The notes under the pieces were generated by a model. The model saw nothing but the letters and a program-made list of their open reading frames with translations. It searched no databases and was not told the DNA's origin. A stretch of DNA of 20,956 bases from CAZXEU01 sp964639665 (lineage in GTDB: Bacteria > Bacteroidota > Rhodothermia > Rhodothermales > Bin80). The stretch is taken from contig CAZXEU010000190.1 of assembly GCA_964639665.1 (NCBI GenBank), positions 1 to 20,956 on the forward strand. Direction: 5' to 3'. The stretch's first letter is position 1. Each line of letters starts with the position of its first letter. The translations under genes and the position numbers were made by a program. Of the stretch, positions 1 to 7,010 are shown one piece after another.

Positions 1-1
1 G

Positions 2-886
2 GGGCTTGACCAAGCCGTGGAGAAAGCTAAGGAAAAACTCCTGGACATCAGGGTGGCGATTGACCGTTCGGAGGCGGAGCTGAGGCGCGTGCGGCGCGCG
101 CGTGAGGAGACGCTGCAGCAAGAAAATTCCATGGCGGTCGCGCTGGCGGCCCTGGAGGCGCGTATCGCGGACCTGCTGGAGCGCATTCCGGGCATTGCCG
201 AAGCGGACCTGCCTGTAGCCGGTGAAGCGGAAGCGGAACTGGCGGATCTGGAGCAGAAACTCGGTGCCATGGGAGGTGTCAACGAACTGGCCCTTGAACA
301 GTACGCCTCAGAAGAGGAGCGGCTTTCCTTCCTGACCGAGCAGTACGATGACCTGGTCAAGTCCCGCGAAACACTCTCCAGGACGATTTCGGAGATCAAC
401 AGTACGGCCTCAGCGCGCTTCCTGGACACCTTCGCCGCCATCGAGCGAAGCTTTGCCGACCTGTTCCGCGAGCTCTTTGGTGACGGTGCCAGCGGCCATT
501 TGGCACTGGCGGACCCGGAAGACCCCCTGGAGACATCCATAGGTGTTGTTGCCAGGCCTCGGGGAAAGCGGCCGATTCGCCTTTCACAGCTTTCAAGCGG
601 TGAAAAGACCCTTACCGCAATAGCCCTGCTGTTTGCCATCTACCTGGTCAAGCCCAGTCCGTTCTGCTTCCTGGACGAAGTGGATGCTCCTCTGGACGAC
701 GCCAACGTTGACCGCTTCATGCGTCTTATCCGTCGATTCTCGCTCGATACGCAATTCGTGCTCGTCACGCACAACAAGCGCACCATGGAGATGGCAGACA
801 GGCTCTACGGCATAACGATGCAGGAGCAGGGAGTATCCAGCCTGGTCGGCGTCCAATTCGAGGAAGCCGTCCAGCTCGTGGGCTAG
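2..886 (+). CDS. smc: Chromosome segregation SMC protein, C-terminal part (5' end outside window)
   Basis: This is the end of the SMC ATPase, which dimerises and with ScpA/ScpB organises and segregates the chromosome. The reading frame is open to the left edge, so the N-terminal Walker A head, first coiled-coil arm and hinge lie outside the window. Visible parts are the end of the returning coiled coil (heptad-like, Glu/Arg-rich, to about base 450), then the C-terminal ATPase head. The head carries the ABC signature LSSGEKTL near bases 589-612, the Walker B stretch FCFLDEVDAPLDD near 664-702 with its D-loop, and the switch histidine in VTHNKRTM near 765-788. These motifs are diagnostic for SMC rather than RecN or Rad50. 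The stop overlaps the stop of the convergent RidA gene. The internal GTG at base 17 is not a real start. The wording of the head resembles Rhodothermota SMCs, from memory. Confidence 0.96.
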   Translation, partial: GLDQAVEKAKEKLLDIRVAIDRSEAELRRVRRAREETLQQENSMAVALAALEARIADLLERIPGIAEADLPVAGEAEAELADLEQKLGAMGGVNELALEQYASEEERLSFLTEQYDDLVKSRETLSRTISEINSTASARFLDTFAAIERSFADLFRELFGDGASGHLALADPEDPLETSIGVVARPRGKRPIRLSQLSSGEKTLTAIALLFAIYLVKPSPFCFLDEVDAPLDDANVDRFMRLIRRFSLDTQFVLVTHNKRTMEMADRLYGITMQEQGVSSLVGVQFEEAVQLVG

Positions 887-1266
887 AGAATGGCCTCGGC
901 CTCTATTTCCACGAGCATGCGCGGGTCGATGAGGCGAGCTACTTCGACCATCGTCGATACCGGGCGAATCTCGCGAAAGACTTCTCCATGGGCCCGGCCC
1001 ACCTCTTCGGCATGGGCGGCGATGTCAACCACGTACATCCTGGTTCGCACGACCGACGTGAGCTCGGCCCCGACAGCGCCCAGGGCACTGTCAATGTTGC
1101 GCAGAATCCGGACAGCCTGCAGGTAGGCACTGCCCACTCCCACGAGTTCTCCGCTGTCGTCGATAGCCGTGGTACCGGCGACGTATACGTGTCTACCTAC
1201 CCGTACGGCACGTGCATAGCCGACTTTCGGCTCCCACGGACTCCGGGTTGAATACTGTTGTCGCAT
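883..1266 (-). CDS. RidA/YjgF/Rid-family protein
   Basis: A 127-residue Rid (YER057c/YjgF) family protein of the usual length for a single-domain member. Archetypal RidA is a cytosolic trimer that hydrolyses reactive enamine/imine intermediates made by PLP enzymes; other subfamilies lack this activity. Family features visible are the early VGRHVYVAGTTA strand, a central helix with LRNIDSAL, the VVRTRMYVVDI strand, and a C-terminal half with RPVSTMVEVARLIDP and MLVEIEAEAIL. The arginine of archetypal RidA that binds the substrate carboxylate (in a C-P-x-R-like context) may correspond to the Arg in ARLIDPRM, but I cannot assign the subfamily, so no symbol is given. The start is supported by GGTGGAG about 7 bases upstream of ATG. 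It is convergent with smc, and the last codons share the palindrome CTAG (883-886). A TACCCTTG promoter-like box lies at 1295-1302, 36 bp upstream of the start. Confidence 0.9.
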   Translation of the reverse strand: MRQQYSTRSPWEPKVGYARAVRVGRHVYVAGTTAIDDSGELVGVGSAYLQAVRILRNIDSALGAVGAELTSVVRTRMYVVDIAAHAEEVGRAHGEVFREIRPVSTMVEVARLIDPRMLVEIEAEAIL

Positions 1267-1544
1267 CAGGCAACTCCACCAGGATTCACAATTCCAAGGG
1301 TAGAGCGTTCAGCCGGCGCATGGCGACCAGGGCGCTCCAGGAATGGCACTGGCATGCCTACGGGGTGCTGTAGACGCTTATGGTACCCGGCGTCGTGCCC
1401 GGGTGCAAACGATGGTTCCACTGCCAGCCACTTCCGCGCACGCCAACCGTCCGGGTCCTGTTCCGCGCAGAATGACATCGGCTGAGCACGCCGCTTCAAT
1501 AAGCCTGGAATAGACGCCGGCAGCGCAGGCCAAGCCACGGACCG

Positions 1545-2762
1545 TCACTCGTATCGCAGAGCGTCGATGGGATTGAGCGCGGCGGCCTTCCTGGCGGGAT
1601 AGAAGCCGAAAAATATTCCGACCCCGGCCGAAAAGACCAGGGCAAGCATGACGGTCTCGGGCGAAATGACGGTGTGCCATCCGGTCAGTTGTCCAATGGT
1701 CGCGGAGCTGGCAAAGCCGAGCCCGAGGCCAATCAGGCCGCCCACGAGACTCATCACGATGCTCTCCACCAGAAACTGGGTGAGCACATCCCTGCCTCGT
1801 GCGCCGATGGCCATGCGGATGCCAATCTCTCGCGTGCGCTCCGTAACGGAGACCAGCATGATATTCATGATGCCAATTCCACCGACCACCAGCGAGATGG
1901 ACGCAATGGCTGCCAGCAGCAACGTCATAACCTCCGTCGTACCTTGGGCGGCGTCGGCCAGATCAGACTGGTTGCGGACCGTAAAATCATCCTCTTCCCA
2001 CGTGGACAATGAATGGGATTCCCGCATGATAGCGGCGATCTCCTCCTGGGCAGCAGGAATGTCGCCATGGTTCGCGGTGCTGGCCAGTATCTGGAAAATC
2101 CTGCTCCAGCCGCTGAGCCTTGTCTGCACGGTCGTATAAGGCGCCAAAATCACGTCATCCTGATCCGTACCTGTGGCGGTCTGTCCCTTGGGCTCCAGCA
2201 CACCGACTACCCTGACGGGCACATTGCGAACCTGGACAAGCCGTCCCGTAGGGTCTTCCCCGGGAAAGAGCTCCTCGGCCACCGTGTGGCCTAGTACGAT
2301 TACCTTGCGCATCTGGCGGACTTCGCTCTGGTCGAAGAAGCGCCCGTACTTGGTGTCCCAGTCCCGAATGATCTGGTAGTCCGTTGATACGCCGTTGACG
2401 GATGTATTCCAGTTTCCCTGTCCTCCAATGATCTGTGTCCGCGTCCAGACTACCGGCGAGACGGCCGTTATCATAAGGCTTTCCCGGCGGATCTTCTCCG
2501 CGTCCCGCACGGTGAGCCGGTTATAGGTCTGTGCCCCGCGGCTTACGCCTCCCTGCGAACTGGATCCCGGCGTAACCACAATCATGTTGGTGCCCAGGTT
2601 ATTGATCTGATCCTGGATCTGGGATTGGGCCCCCTGCCCGATGGCCACCATCACGATTACGGCGCTGACGCCAATGATGATGCCGAGCATGGTCAGCAGC
2701 GTGCGCATCTTGTTCTCCAGGATACTCTGGAGAGCCACGGAAATGAGGGTCGAACTTCTCAT
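1545..2762 (-). CDS. MacB-like ABC transporter permease (FtsX-type, no ATPase domain)
   Basis: A 405-residue inner-membrane permease of the MacB/FtsX/LolC group. It has an N-terminal TM segment (about residues 18-45, after LQSILENKMRTLLTMLG), a periplasmic MacB_PCD core (about 50-270), and an FtsX domain with three TM segments in the last 130 residues. The FtsX domain includes VVGGIGIMNIMLVSVTERT and the REIGIRMAIGA motif, which is highly characteristic of MacB permeases. MacB of E. coli is a single chain with an N-terminal ATPase domain; here that domain is absent, as in two-gene systems where a LolD-like ATPase is a separate subunit. No ATPase gene is next to it. It follows the MacA-like adaptor gene after 178 bp on the same strand and is likely co-transcribed. 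The exported substrate cannot be deduced. The ATG has only a weak ribosome-binding site. Confidence 0.93.
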   Translation of the reverse strand: MRSSTLISVALQSILENKMRTLLTMLGIIIGVSAVIVMVAIGQGAQSQIQDQINNLGTNMIVVTPGSSSQGGVSRGAQTYNRLTVRDAEKIRRESLMITAVSPVVWTRTQIIGGQGNWNTSVNGVSTDYQIIRDWDTKYGRFFDQSEVRQMRKVIVLGHTVAEELFPGEDPTGRLVQVRNVPVRVVGVLEPKGQTATGTDQDDVILAPYTTVQTRLSGWSRIFQILASTANHGDIPAAQEEIAAIMRESHSLSTWEEDDFTVRNQSDLADAAQGTTEVMTLLLAAIASISLVVGGIGIMNIMLVSVTERTREIGIRMAIGARGRDVLTQFLVESIVMSLVGGLIGLGLGFASSATIGQLTGWHTVISPETVMLALVFSAGVGIFFGFYPARKAAALNPIDALRYE

Positions 2763-2940
2763 GATGCTTTCGTCAGATCAGGCCGTCGCATCCGGGTTGA
2801 GCATTGGGTTTGCCATGGACTCTCGGCGGAGTAACCCGTGCGTGCGTCACGCATCCGCTGGAATCAAAAAACAGCAATGCGGCCCCTTTCGGCACGTCCG
2901 CGGCGAATTCAAGAGCCCGGGGTTACCGCTTTGCCCGGCC

Positions 2941-4263
2941 CTAGAATCCGCCGGGCCGGAAGCGACGCTCCTGGTTGTTCTGGAATGGATTGAATGAATT
3001 CCCTTCTTCCTGCTGGTTGACACCGGCAATTATGTCCATACCCGGGGTGAGTCGCGCACTCTGGATTTCCGTCATCTGCCCGTCAGAAATCCCGATCCGC
3101 GCGGGGGCCATGGCAAGCATGCCGTCACCGTCGATGAACCAGACCATCGTTAAGTCTTCGCGGCCCCCGAATCCCCCCGGCGCTCCAAAGCCGCCCTGTC
3201 CGCCGAATCCGCCGGCCCCGAATCCGCCCGTTGCCGCGAACCCGCCAGCCTGCCGCCCCGCAAAACCGCCGCGATCCTGCGGGCGCCCGGCTGCCGCGGA
3301 ATCTCCCCGCCCCAGCCGGCGCTGTTCCCGTCGGGCCCTCATCTCAGCCATCATGGCCTCCGTCGGCCTGAAGCGGAGCGCGGCATTGGGCACCTTAAGG
3401 ACATCCTCTGCCGTCTGGATCAAAAATTCCACGACGGCGGTCATTCCAGGAAGCAGCAGCCCGTTTTCATTGGCAACGTCTACCACCACGGTGTAGTTGA
3501 CTACGTTTTCCTGCACGGACGACTGCAATCGCACCTGGCGCACGATTCCCTCGAACACTTCGTCGTAGGCCTGTACCGTAAACCTCGCGCGCTGGCCCTG
3601 CTTGATTTGGCCGATGTCGCTTTCGTCCACCGATGCCAGGATTTCCATCCTGGAAAGCTCGTCCGCGATAAGAAACAGCAATGGTGCCGAGAAGCTTGCC
3701 GCCACCGTCTGGCCCACGTCGACGTTGCGCTCGATTACGGTTCCGGAAATCGGCGCGTAAATCGTGGCGTAGCTGAGATTCTGTCGCGCCCGCTCCAGGC
3801 TGATATCGGATGACCTGGTAGCCGCCTTTGCAATATCCAGATTGTAGAGTGCCTGGTTGAATTCCACTTCGGTGACGAACTGCTTGTCGAACAGCCCCTC
3901 AATGCGGGCAAATTCCCTCTCGGCCTGGCGCAGCTGCGCCAGATTGCGTTCGACATTGGCCTCCGCATCCCTCACTGCGCTGGTCAGCAGAGTAGTGTCA
4001 ATGCGTGCAATTACCTGGCCCTTCTCTACGTGGTCGTTAAAGTCCACGTAGATGTCGGATACAATGCCGGATACCTGCGTACCGACTTCGACCGTCGTGA
4101 CGGCATCCAGCGAGCCCGTGCTGGAGACAACGGCTTCAACATTGCCGTGCTCGATGGTCACGAACCGGTAGGGGCTTACCGCTTCGGTATCGCCCCGGCT
4201 CAGGTACCAGAATGAGGCTCCGCAAAGTACCATAGCTGCGGCAACCAGAATGATCTTCTTCAT
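2941..4263 (-). CDS. MacA-like periplasmic adaptor (HlyD/RND-type membrane fusion protein)
   Basis: A 440-residue periplasmic adaptor that should link the MacB-like permease to an outer-membrane channel. Domains in order: an N-terminal signal anchor (residues 4-20); a lipoyl half-motif with GTQVSGIVSDIYVDFNDHVEKGQ (about 61-83); a coiled-coil hairpin (about 93-165); the second lipoyl half APISGTVIERNVDVGQTV (about 170-187); a beta-barrel (about 205-285); and a membrane-proximal domain. Between the barrel and the last strands lies an unusual low-complexity linker at about 309-368: first Arg-rich, then eight or so GGF/GFG repeats. The protein also ends in a basic Gly/Arg tail (NNQERRFRPGGF). 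Both elements are outside the normal fold. The gene starts 34 bp after the preceding LTxxQ-type gene ends, which supports one operon. No outer-membrane TolC-like gene is visible in the window. Confidence 0.93.
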   Translation of the reverse strand: MKKIILVAAAMVLCGASFWYLSRGDTEAVSPYRFVTIEHGNVEAVVSSTGSLDAVTTVEVGTQVSGIVSDIYVDFNDHVEKGQVIARIDTTLLTSAVRDAEANVERNLAQLRQAEREFARIEGLFDKQFVTEVEFNQALYNLDIAKAATRSSDISLERARQNLSYATIYAPISGTVIERNVDVGQTVAASFSAPLLFLIADELSRMEILASVDESDIGQIKQGQRARFTVQAYDEVFEGIVRQVRLQSSVQENVVNYTVVVDVANENGLLLPGMTAVVEFLIQTAEDVLKVPNAALRFRPTEAMMAEMRARREQRRLGRGDSAAAGRPQDRGGFAGRQAGGFAATGGFGAGGFGGQGGFGAPGGFGGREDLTMVWFIDGDGMLAMAPARIGISDGQMTEIQSARLTPGMDIIAGVNQQEEGNSFNPFQNNQERRFRPGGF

Positions 4264-4297
4264 ATTCGCGTAAGTATCTTGAATTCAGCTTTCGAAT

Positions 4298-4681
4298 CTA
4301 GCGCCGCCGAGGGTCTCGCCGGTCACGTCTGGTTCGCTGCCGCCACTGCTCGAGGCGCTCCTGCTGCTCGGGTGTCAACAGCGTGTCAAGCTCTGCCATC
4401 ATGTCACTGCGGGCCACGTCCAGGCTGTCTCTGTACTGCGCCCGAATTCGCCGGAAGCGCTCTTCACCTTCCTCAATGGCCTCGCGCACGTTGGCATTCA
4501 GAGCCTCATCCTCCGTCTCCAGTACACGCGCCATGAATCGCGTCACCCCTCCTCTTTCCCGCGTTTCCCTCAATGCCTCGGCGCGGCGGTTCTGCAACGT
4601 ACTGGTGCCCAGGACACCCAGGGCGACGCCCACGACTAGCGTGGCAAAAAGCAGCCACGCGGACTTTGCCCGAACGTTCAT
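4298..4681 (-). CDS. Small LTxxQ-type (Spy/CpxP-like) periplasmic protein, membrane anchored
   Basis: A 127-residue protein with an N-terminal hydrophobic anchor or signal (about residues 8-27), followed by an all-helical, highly charged domain. The domain contains LLTPEQQERLEQW near the C-terminus, an LTxxQ motif of the kind found in the Spy/CpxP/heavy-metal-sensor group. In that group these helical proteins chaperone periplasmic proteins or sense envelope stress or metals. Sequence identity is too low and the protein too short to name a specific function. The last ten residues are nearly all Arg/Asp/Pro. The start codon overlaps the stop of the upstream one-TM gene in an ATGA (4678-4681), so translation is probably coupled. 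In position it resembles the periplasmic sensor partner of an ECF/anti-sigma pair, which is inference. Confidence 0.75.
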   Translation of the reverse strand: MNVRAKSAWLLFATLVVGVALGVLGTSTLQNRRAEALRETRERGGVTRFMARVLETEDEALNANVREAIEEGEERFRRIRAQYRDSLDVARSDMMAELDTLLTPEQQERLEQWRQRTRRDRRDPRRR

Positions 4682-5091
4682 GGATCAGCAAATGCTAGCG
4701 GATCGACATCGGCGGCATAGGCAGTCGTTAGCGTGACCGGCTGCAAGCCCAGCAATGCCTCGGAAGTTGTCGGTCGAACGTCATAGGCATCTACGACGGA
4801 GGTATTGTAGGCCGCAAGAGCCAGGATCAGCGCCATTGCAGCTATTCCTATTGGACGAAACAGCTGCCACAAAGTCCCGAGATATACCTCGGTAGTGGCC
4901 GTAGCGGGTTCGAGGCGCCGAAGCACCCGCTCAGCAAGGAATGGCTTCACCGACCGCTCACTTCCTTCTTCGACAGCAAACTGCAGCAATTGCTCAAGCG
5001 CGTGCACTTGTCTCGTCTCCGCATCGAGGCCTTGATCCGGGGTCTGGCCACCGAACAGAGCCTCAAGTCGTCTGATTTCCTGGTTCTTCAT
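4678..5091 (-). CDS. One-TM membrane protein, probable anti-sigma factor
   Basis: A 137-residue protein with no family I recognise by sequence alone. It has a soluble, charged N-terminal part of about 75 residues (starting MKNQEIRRLEAL), one TM helix at about residues 78-98 (PIGIAAMALILALAAY), and a short C-terminal tail of about 38 residues on the other side. It starts 3 bp after the stop of the ECF sigma gene and overlaps the next gene by 4 bp. Small one-TM proteins encoded directly behind an ECF sigma gene are usually its membrane-bound anti-sigma factor. The zinc-binding HxxxCxxC motif of ZAS anti-sigmas is absent; there are no cysteines. The assignment therefore rests on position and topology. 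It could instead be an unrelated membrane protein. Confidence 0.7.
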   Translation of the reverse strand: MKNQEIRRLEALFGGQTPDQGLDAETRQVHALEQLLQFAVEEGSERSVKPFLAERVLRRLEPATATTEVYLGTLWQLFRPIGIAAMALILALAAYNTSVVDAYDVRPTTSEALLGLQPVTLTTAYAADVDPLAFADP

Positions 5092-5094
5092 GAT

Positions 5095-5655
5095 TCAGCG
5101 TGGATTGTCCTCGACAAGCACTCCTTGAAGCAAGTCCTGGAGGCGATGCGTCGCCCGGCTGAGCCGGGACAGCACGGTACCGTACCGAATACCGAGCATA
5201 TTCGCCGTCTCCTCCGTCGTAAATCCCTGCAGCAGACGCAGGGTTACTACCGCGCGGTGATCAGGTGTGAGCCTGGCAATGGCAGCGTGCACCAGCCTTG
5301 CGCGGTCCTTCTCGATCATTTCTTCTTCCGTGGTAAGTCCTTCAGAGGGCATCGCAGTTTCGTCCTGGCTGACAAAGCGGGCGTGCCATCGTTGCCGGCG
5401 TCGAAGTATGTCACGGGACCGATTAATGGCAATGCGGTGCAGGTAGGTACCAAAGGCGGCATTGCCACGAAACCGGTGAAGGCTTTCGTAGCACCGAATG
5501 AAGGTGTCCTGAACAACATCGTCGACGTCATCTCCCGGGCCGAGCATGGCTGTAACCGTGCGACCAATGGCAGCTTCATGCTTCCTGACCAGGAGACCGA
5601 AGGCGTGCCGATCTCCTTGCCGGGCGCGCCTGACCAGTTCCTCCTCCGTGTGCAA
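5095..5655 (-). CDS. ECF-family RNA polymerase sigma factor
   Basis: A 186-residue group-4 (ECF) sigma factor that directs RNA polymerase to a small regulon. Region 2 covers about residues 25-90, with DDVDDVVQDTFIRCYESLHRFRG and TYLHRIAINRSRDILRRRQR, the classic -10 recognition stretch. Region 4 covers about 122-175, with ARLTPDHRAVVTLRLLQGFTTEETANMLGI and the helix-turn-helix GTVLSRLSRATHRL. Regions 1 and 3 are missing, as expected. The start is TTG: an in-frame TAA lies a few codons upstream and no ATG or GTG precedes the conserved ELVRRARQGD segment. A weak AGG sits just before it. A short inverted repeat (5690-5704) lies in the leader. Immediate neighbours are the probable anti-sigma gene downstream and LTxxQ-type and transport genes in the same direction, so its targets probably include this unit (inference). 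Confidence 0.95.
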   Translation of the reverse strand: MHTEEELVRRARQGDRHAFGLLVRKHEAAIGRTVTAMLGPGDDVDDVVQDTFIRCYESLHRFRGNAAFGTYLHRIAINRSRDILRRRQRWHARFVSQDETAMPSEGLTTEEEMIEKDRARLVHAAIARLTPDHRAVVTLRLLQGFTTEETANMLGIRYGTVLSRLSRATHRLQDLLQGVLVEDNPR

Positions 5656-5689
5656 CTGCCTGAACGCAGGGTCTTAGGTGCTTGGTACA

Positions 5690-5704
5690 GCGGAAAATAT
5701 CCGC
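5690..5704. repeat. Short inverted repeat upstream of the ECF sigma gene
   Basis: A perfect 5-bp inverted repeat (GCGGA / TCCGC) flanks an AAATA core, 35-49 bp upstream of the TTG start of the sigma gene. It could be an operator, a leader hairpin, or chance; the AT-rich core stands out in a GC-rich background. Confidence 0.25.
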
Positions 5705-5740
5705 ATTCTGTCCTGTCCGTATTCTGGGTGCCTCTTAAAG

Positions 5741-6550
5741 TTACCGATTTCGTGACAAGTTTCGTCGGGAGCGAGACTGAATCAGGCGCCCAATCGCCGC
5801 GTGCAACTCAGTGACCTCCTGCTGCGCCGGTGTAAACGCATCGGTGCTGTTGCTCTCGGCACGGAATGTTCGAAGCGCCTGGCGCGCAGCGTTCGCTTGC
5901 TGTCTGAGCGTATCGGCGGCTGCGCGAAGGGCTTCGAGTTCTGCATCCATCGCGGTACGCGTTTCGGCATCAATGCCGAGTGCCGCATCCCGCGCAAACA
6001 GCTGTGCCCTGGCGCGCTCGGCTGCAGCCTGCCTCTCGGCTTCCTCCGCCTCACGCACAGCCTCAGCTATGGCATCGCGGCGCTCCTGGACCGTAAGTGC
6101 ACTGTCCTTGAGTGCTTCCCACGCCTCGCGCGAGGCCTCGCGCGCAATTGAACCGCCACGGAAATCGCGGCTGCGGCTCGCCTGCTGTCGACGCCGACCG
6201 GAATCGTTTCTCTGGTTGCGACCGCGCGAAGAGCGCAATGAAGGCCGGCGCTGACCCCGCCATCTACGGCCGCGCTGGCTAGCCGCGGCAATAATTTGCT
6301 CCTTTTCGTCGGCAGAGAGCTCTGCCTGGAGCAATGCGGCAGCATTCCACAGGCCGCCGGGCGTCCTGAGGCTATCAGCGCTCAAAGCGCGCTGAACCTC
6401 AGTTGACGGGTTATTGATGTGTTCGAGGATACGCGCCGCAATGCCGGTGGGCCTGGTGTCGGGCCCTGCCTGCTGTGCCAAGGCACTCGGCGCTGCAACG
6501 AACATACAGGCGGCCCCCAGGAGCGCTATTCTGATACGGGACAAGGTCAT
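5741..6550 (-). CDS. Secreted Arg-rich, helical protein of unknown function (LTxxQ-like motifs)
   Basis: A 269-residue exported protein I cannot assign to a named family. It has a clear signal peptide (residues 1-25, ending ALAQQ). A short helical domain (about 30-90) contains LSADEKEQI. A very basic low-complexity linker (about 91-133) is dominated by Arg, Gly, Ser and Gln. A long Ala/Glu/Arg coiled-coil-like region (about 137-235) is followed by FTPAQQEVTEL and a basic C-terminus (SRSRRNLSRNR). Motifs like LTxxQ recur at about 152 and 238, so it may be a distant, expanded relative of the small Spy/CpxP-like proteins encoded on both sides. It lies 63 bp after the upstream gene and 85 bp before the sigma gene, all on the minus strand. 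A weak promoter-like TGCCTTTG sits 34 bp upstream of its start. Nucleic-acid, LPS or metal binding by the Arg segment is only speculation. Confidence 0.75.
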   Translation of the reverse strand: MTLSRIRIALLGAACMFVAAPSALAQQAGPDTRPTGIAARILEHINNPSTEVQRALSADSLRTPGGLWNAAALLQAELSADEKEQIIAAASQRGRRWRGQRRPSLRSSRGRNQRNDSGRRRQQASRSRDFRGGSIAREASREAWEALKDSALTVQERRDAIAEAVREAEEAERQAAAERARAQLFARDAALGIDAETRTAMDAELEALRAAADTLRQQANAARQALRTFRAESNSTDAFTPAQQEVTELHAAIGRLIQSRSRRNLSRNR

Positions 6551-6613
6551 GATGTGATCACTTGATTCTCGGAATTCAAAGGCATGGTGGAATTCGGTTA
6601 CGGATGCGCACCG

Positions 6614-6982
6614 TCAGAATCTGCGTCTGCCCCCCCGGTTGTTCGCACTTAGTTCCCTGTACCGGTCCATTTGCTCCTCCGTAAGCAATCCTTCCAGTTT
6701 GGCTGCGGTGGAATCGTTCAGGGCTTGCATGCCTTCTCGGACGGAGCCCCGACGCGCTCCACGCTGGCGCAGCTGAAGACGCTGCTGAACCAGATCGGCC
6801 AGCACTGCGCGGACCGGCTCTTCCTGCTCAGCCGTAAGCTGGAGCTGCTTTATGAGCGTGTCCATTCTGGCAGACATGCGTTCAGCCATCTGCTCCTGAT
6901 TGAAGGGCTGCGCCTGGGAGGCTAAGCCCAGAGGTCCGGTGACCAACAGCGTAGTCAGTAAAAGTCTCTTGGCGGTCGTCAT
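6614..6982 (-). CDS. LTxxQ-type (Spy/CpxP-like) periplasmic protein
   Basis: A 122-residue exported helical protein with a signal peptide of about 24 residues (cleavage near SQA-QPF) and two LTxxQ motifs. These are LQLTAEQEEPVRAVL (about residues 47-61) and LLTEEQMDRYREL (about 99-111), the spacing and wording typical of Spy/CpxP-like periplasmic proteins, which act as ATP-independent chaperones or stress and metal sensors. It ends in an Arg/Gly tail (NNRGGRRRF). As the first gene of the minus-strand run it is the likely leader of the operon containing the ECF sigma factor. An ECF-type promoter-like pair (7011-7039) lies about 30-57 bp upstream of its start. It is divergent from the phosphofructokinase gene. 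No Shine-Dalgarno sequence precedes the ATG. Confidence 0.8.
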   Translation of the reverse strand: MTTAKRLLLTTLLVTGPLGLASQAQPFNQEQMAERMSARMDTLIKQLQLTAEQEEPVRAVLADLVQQRLQLRQRGARRGSVREGMQALNDSTAAKLEGLLTEEQMDRYRELSANNRGGRRRF

Positions 6983-7010
6983 AGGAGTACCGTTTCTTGC
7001 TTACTGCCTA

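Noticed and set aside
1266..1538. 90-residue minus-strand open frame whose stop overlaps the RidA start in ATGA
   Set aside because: Its composition is irregular, without any recognisable domain or plausible ribosome-binding site; the region better fits an upstream leader holding the RidA promoter-like box.
4990..5814. 274-residue plus-strand open frame opposite the anti-sigma and ECF sigma genes
   Set aside because: It is antisense to two strongly conserved or well-placed coding genes and contains no domain; typical shadow frame in GC-rich DNA.
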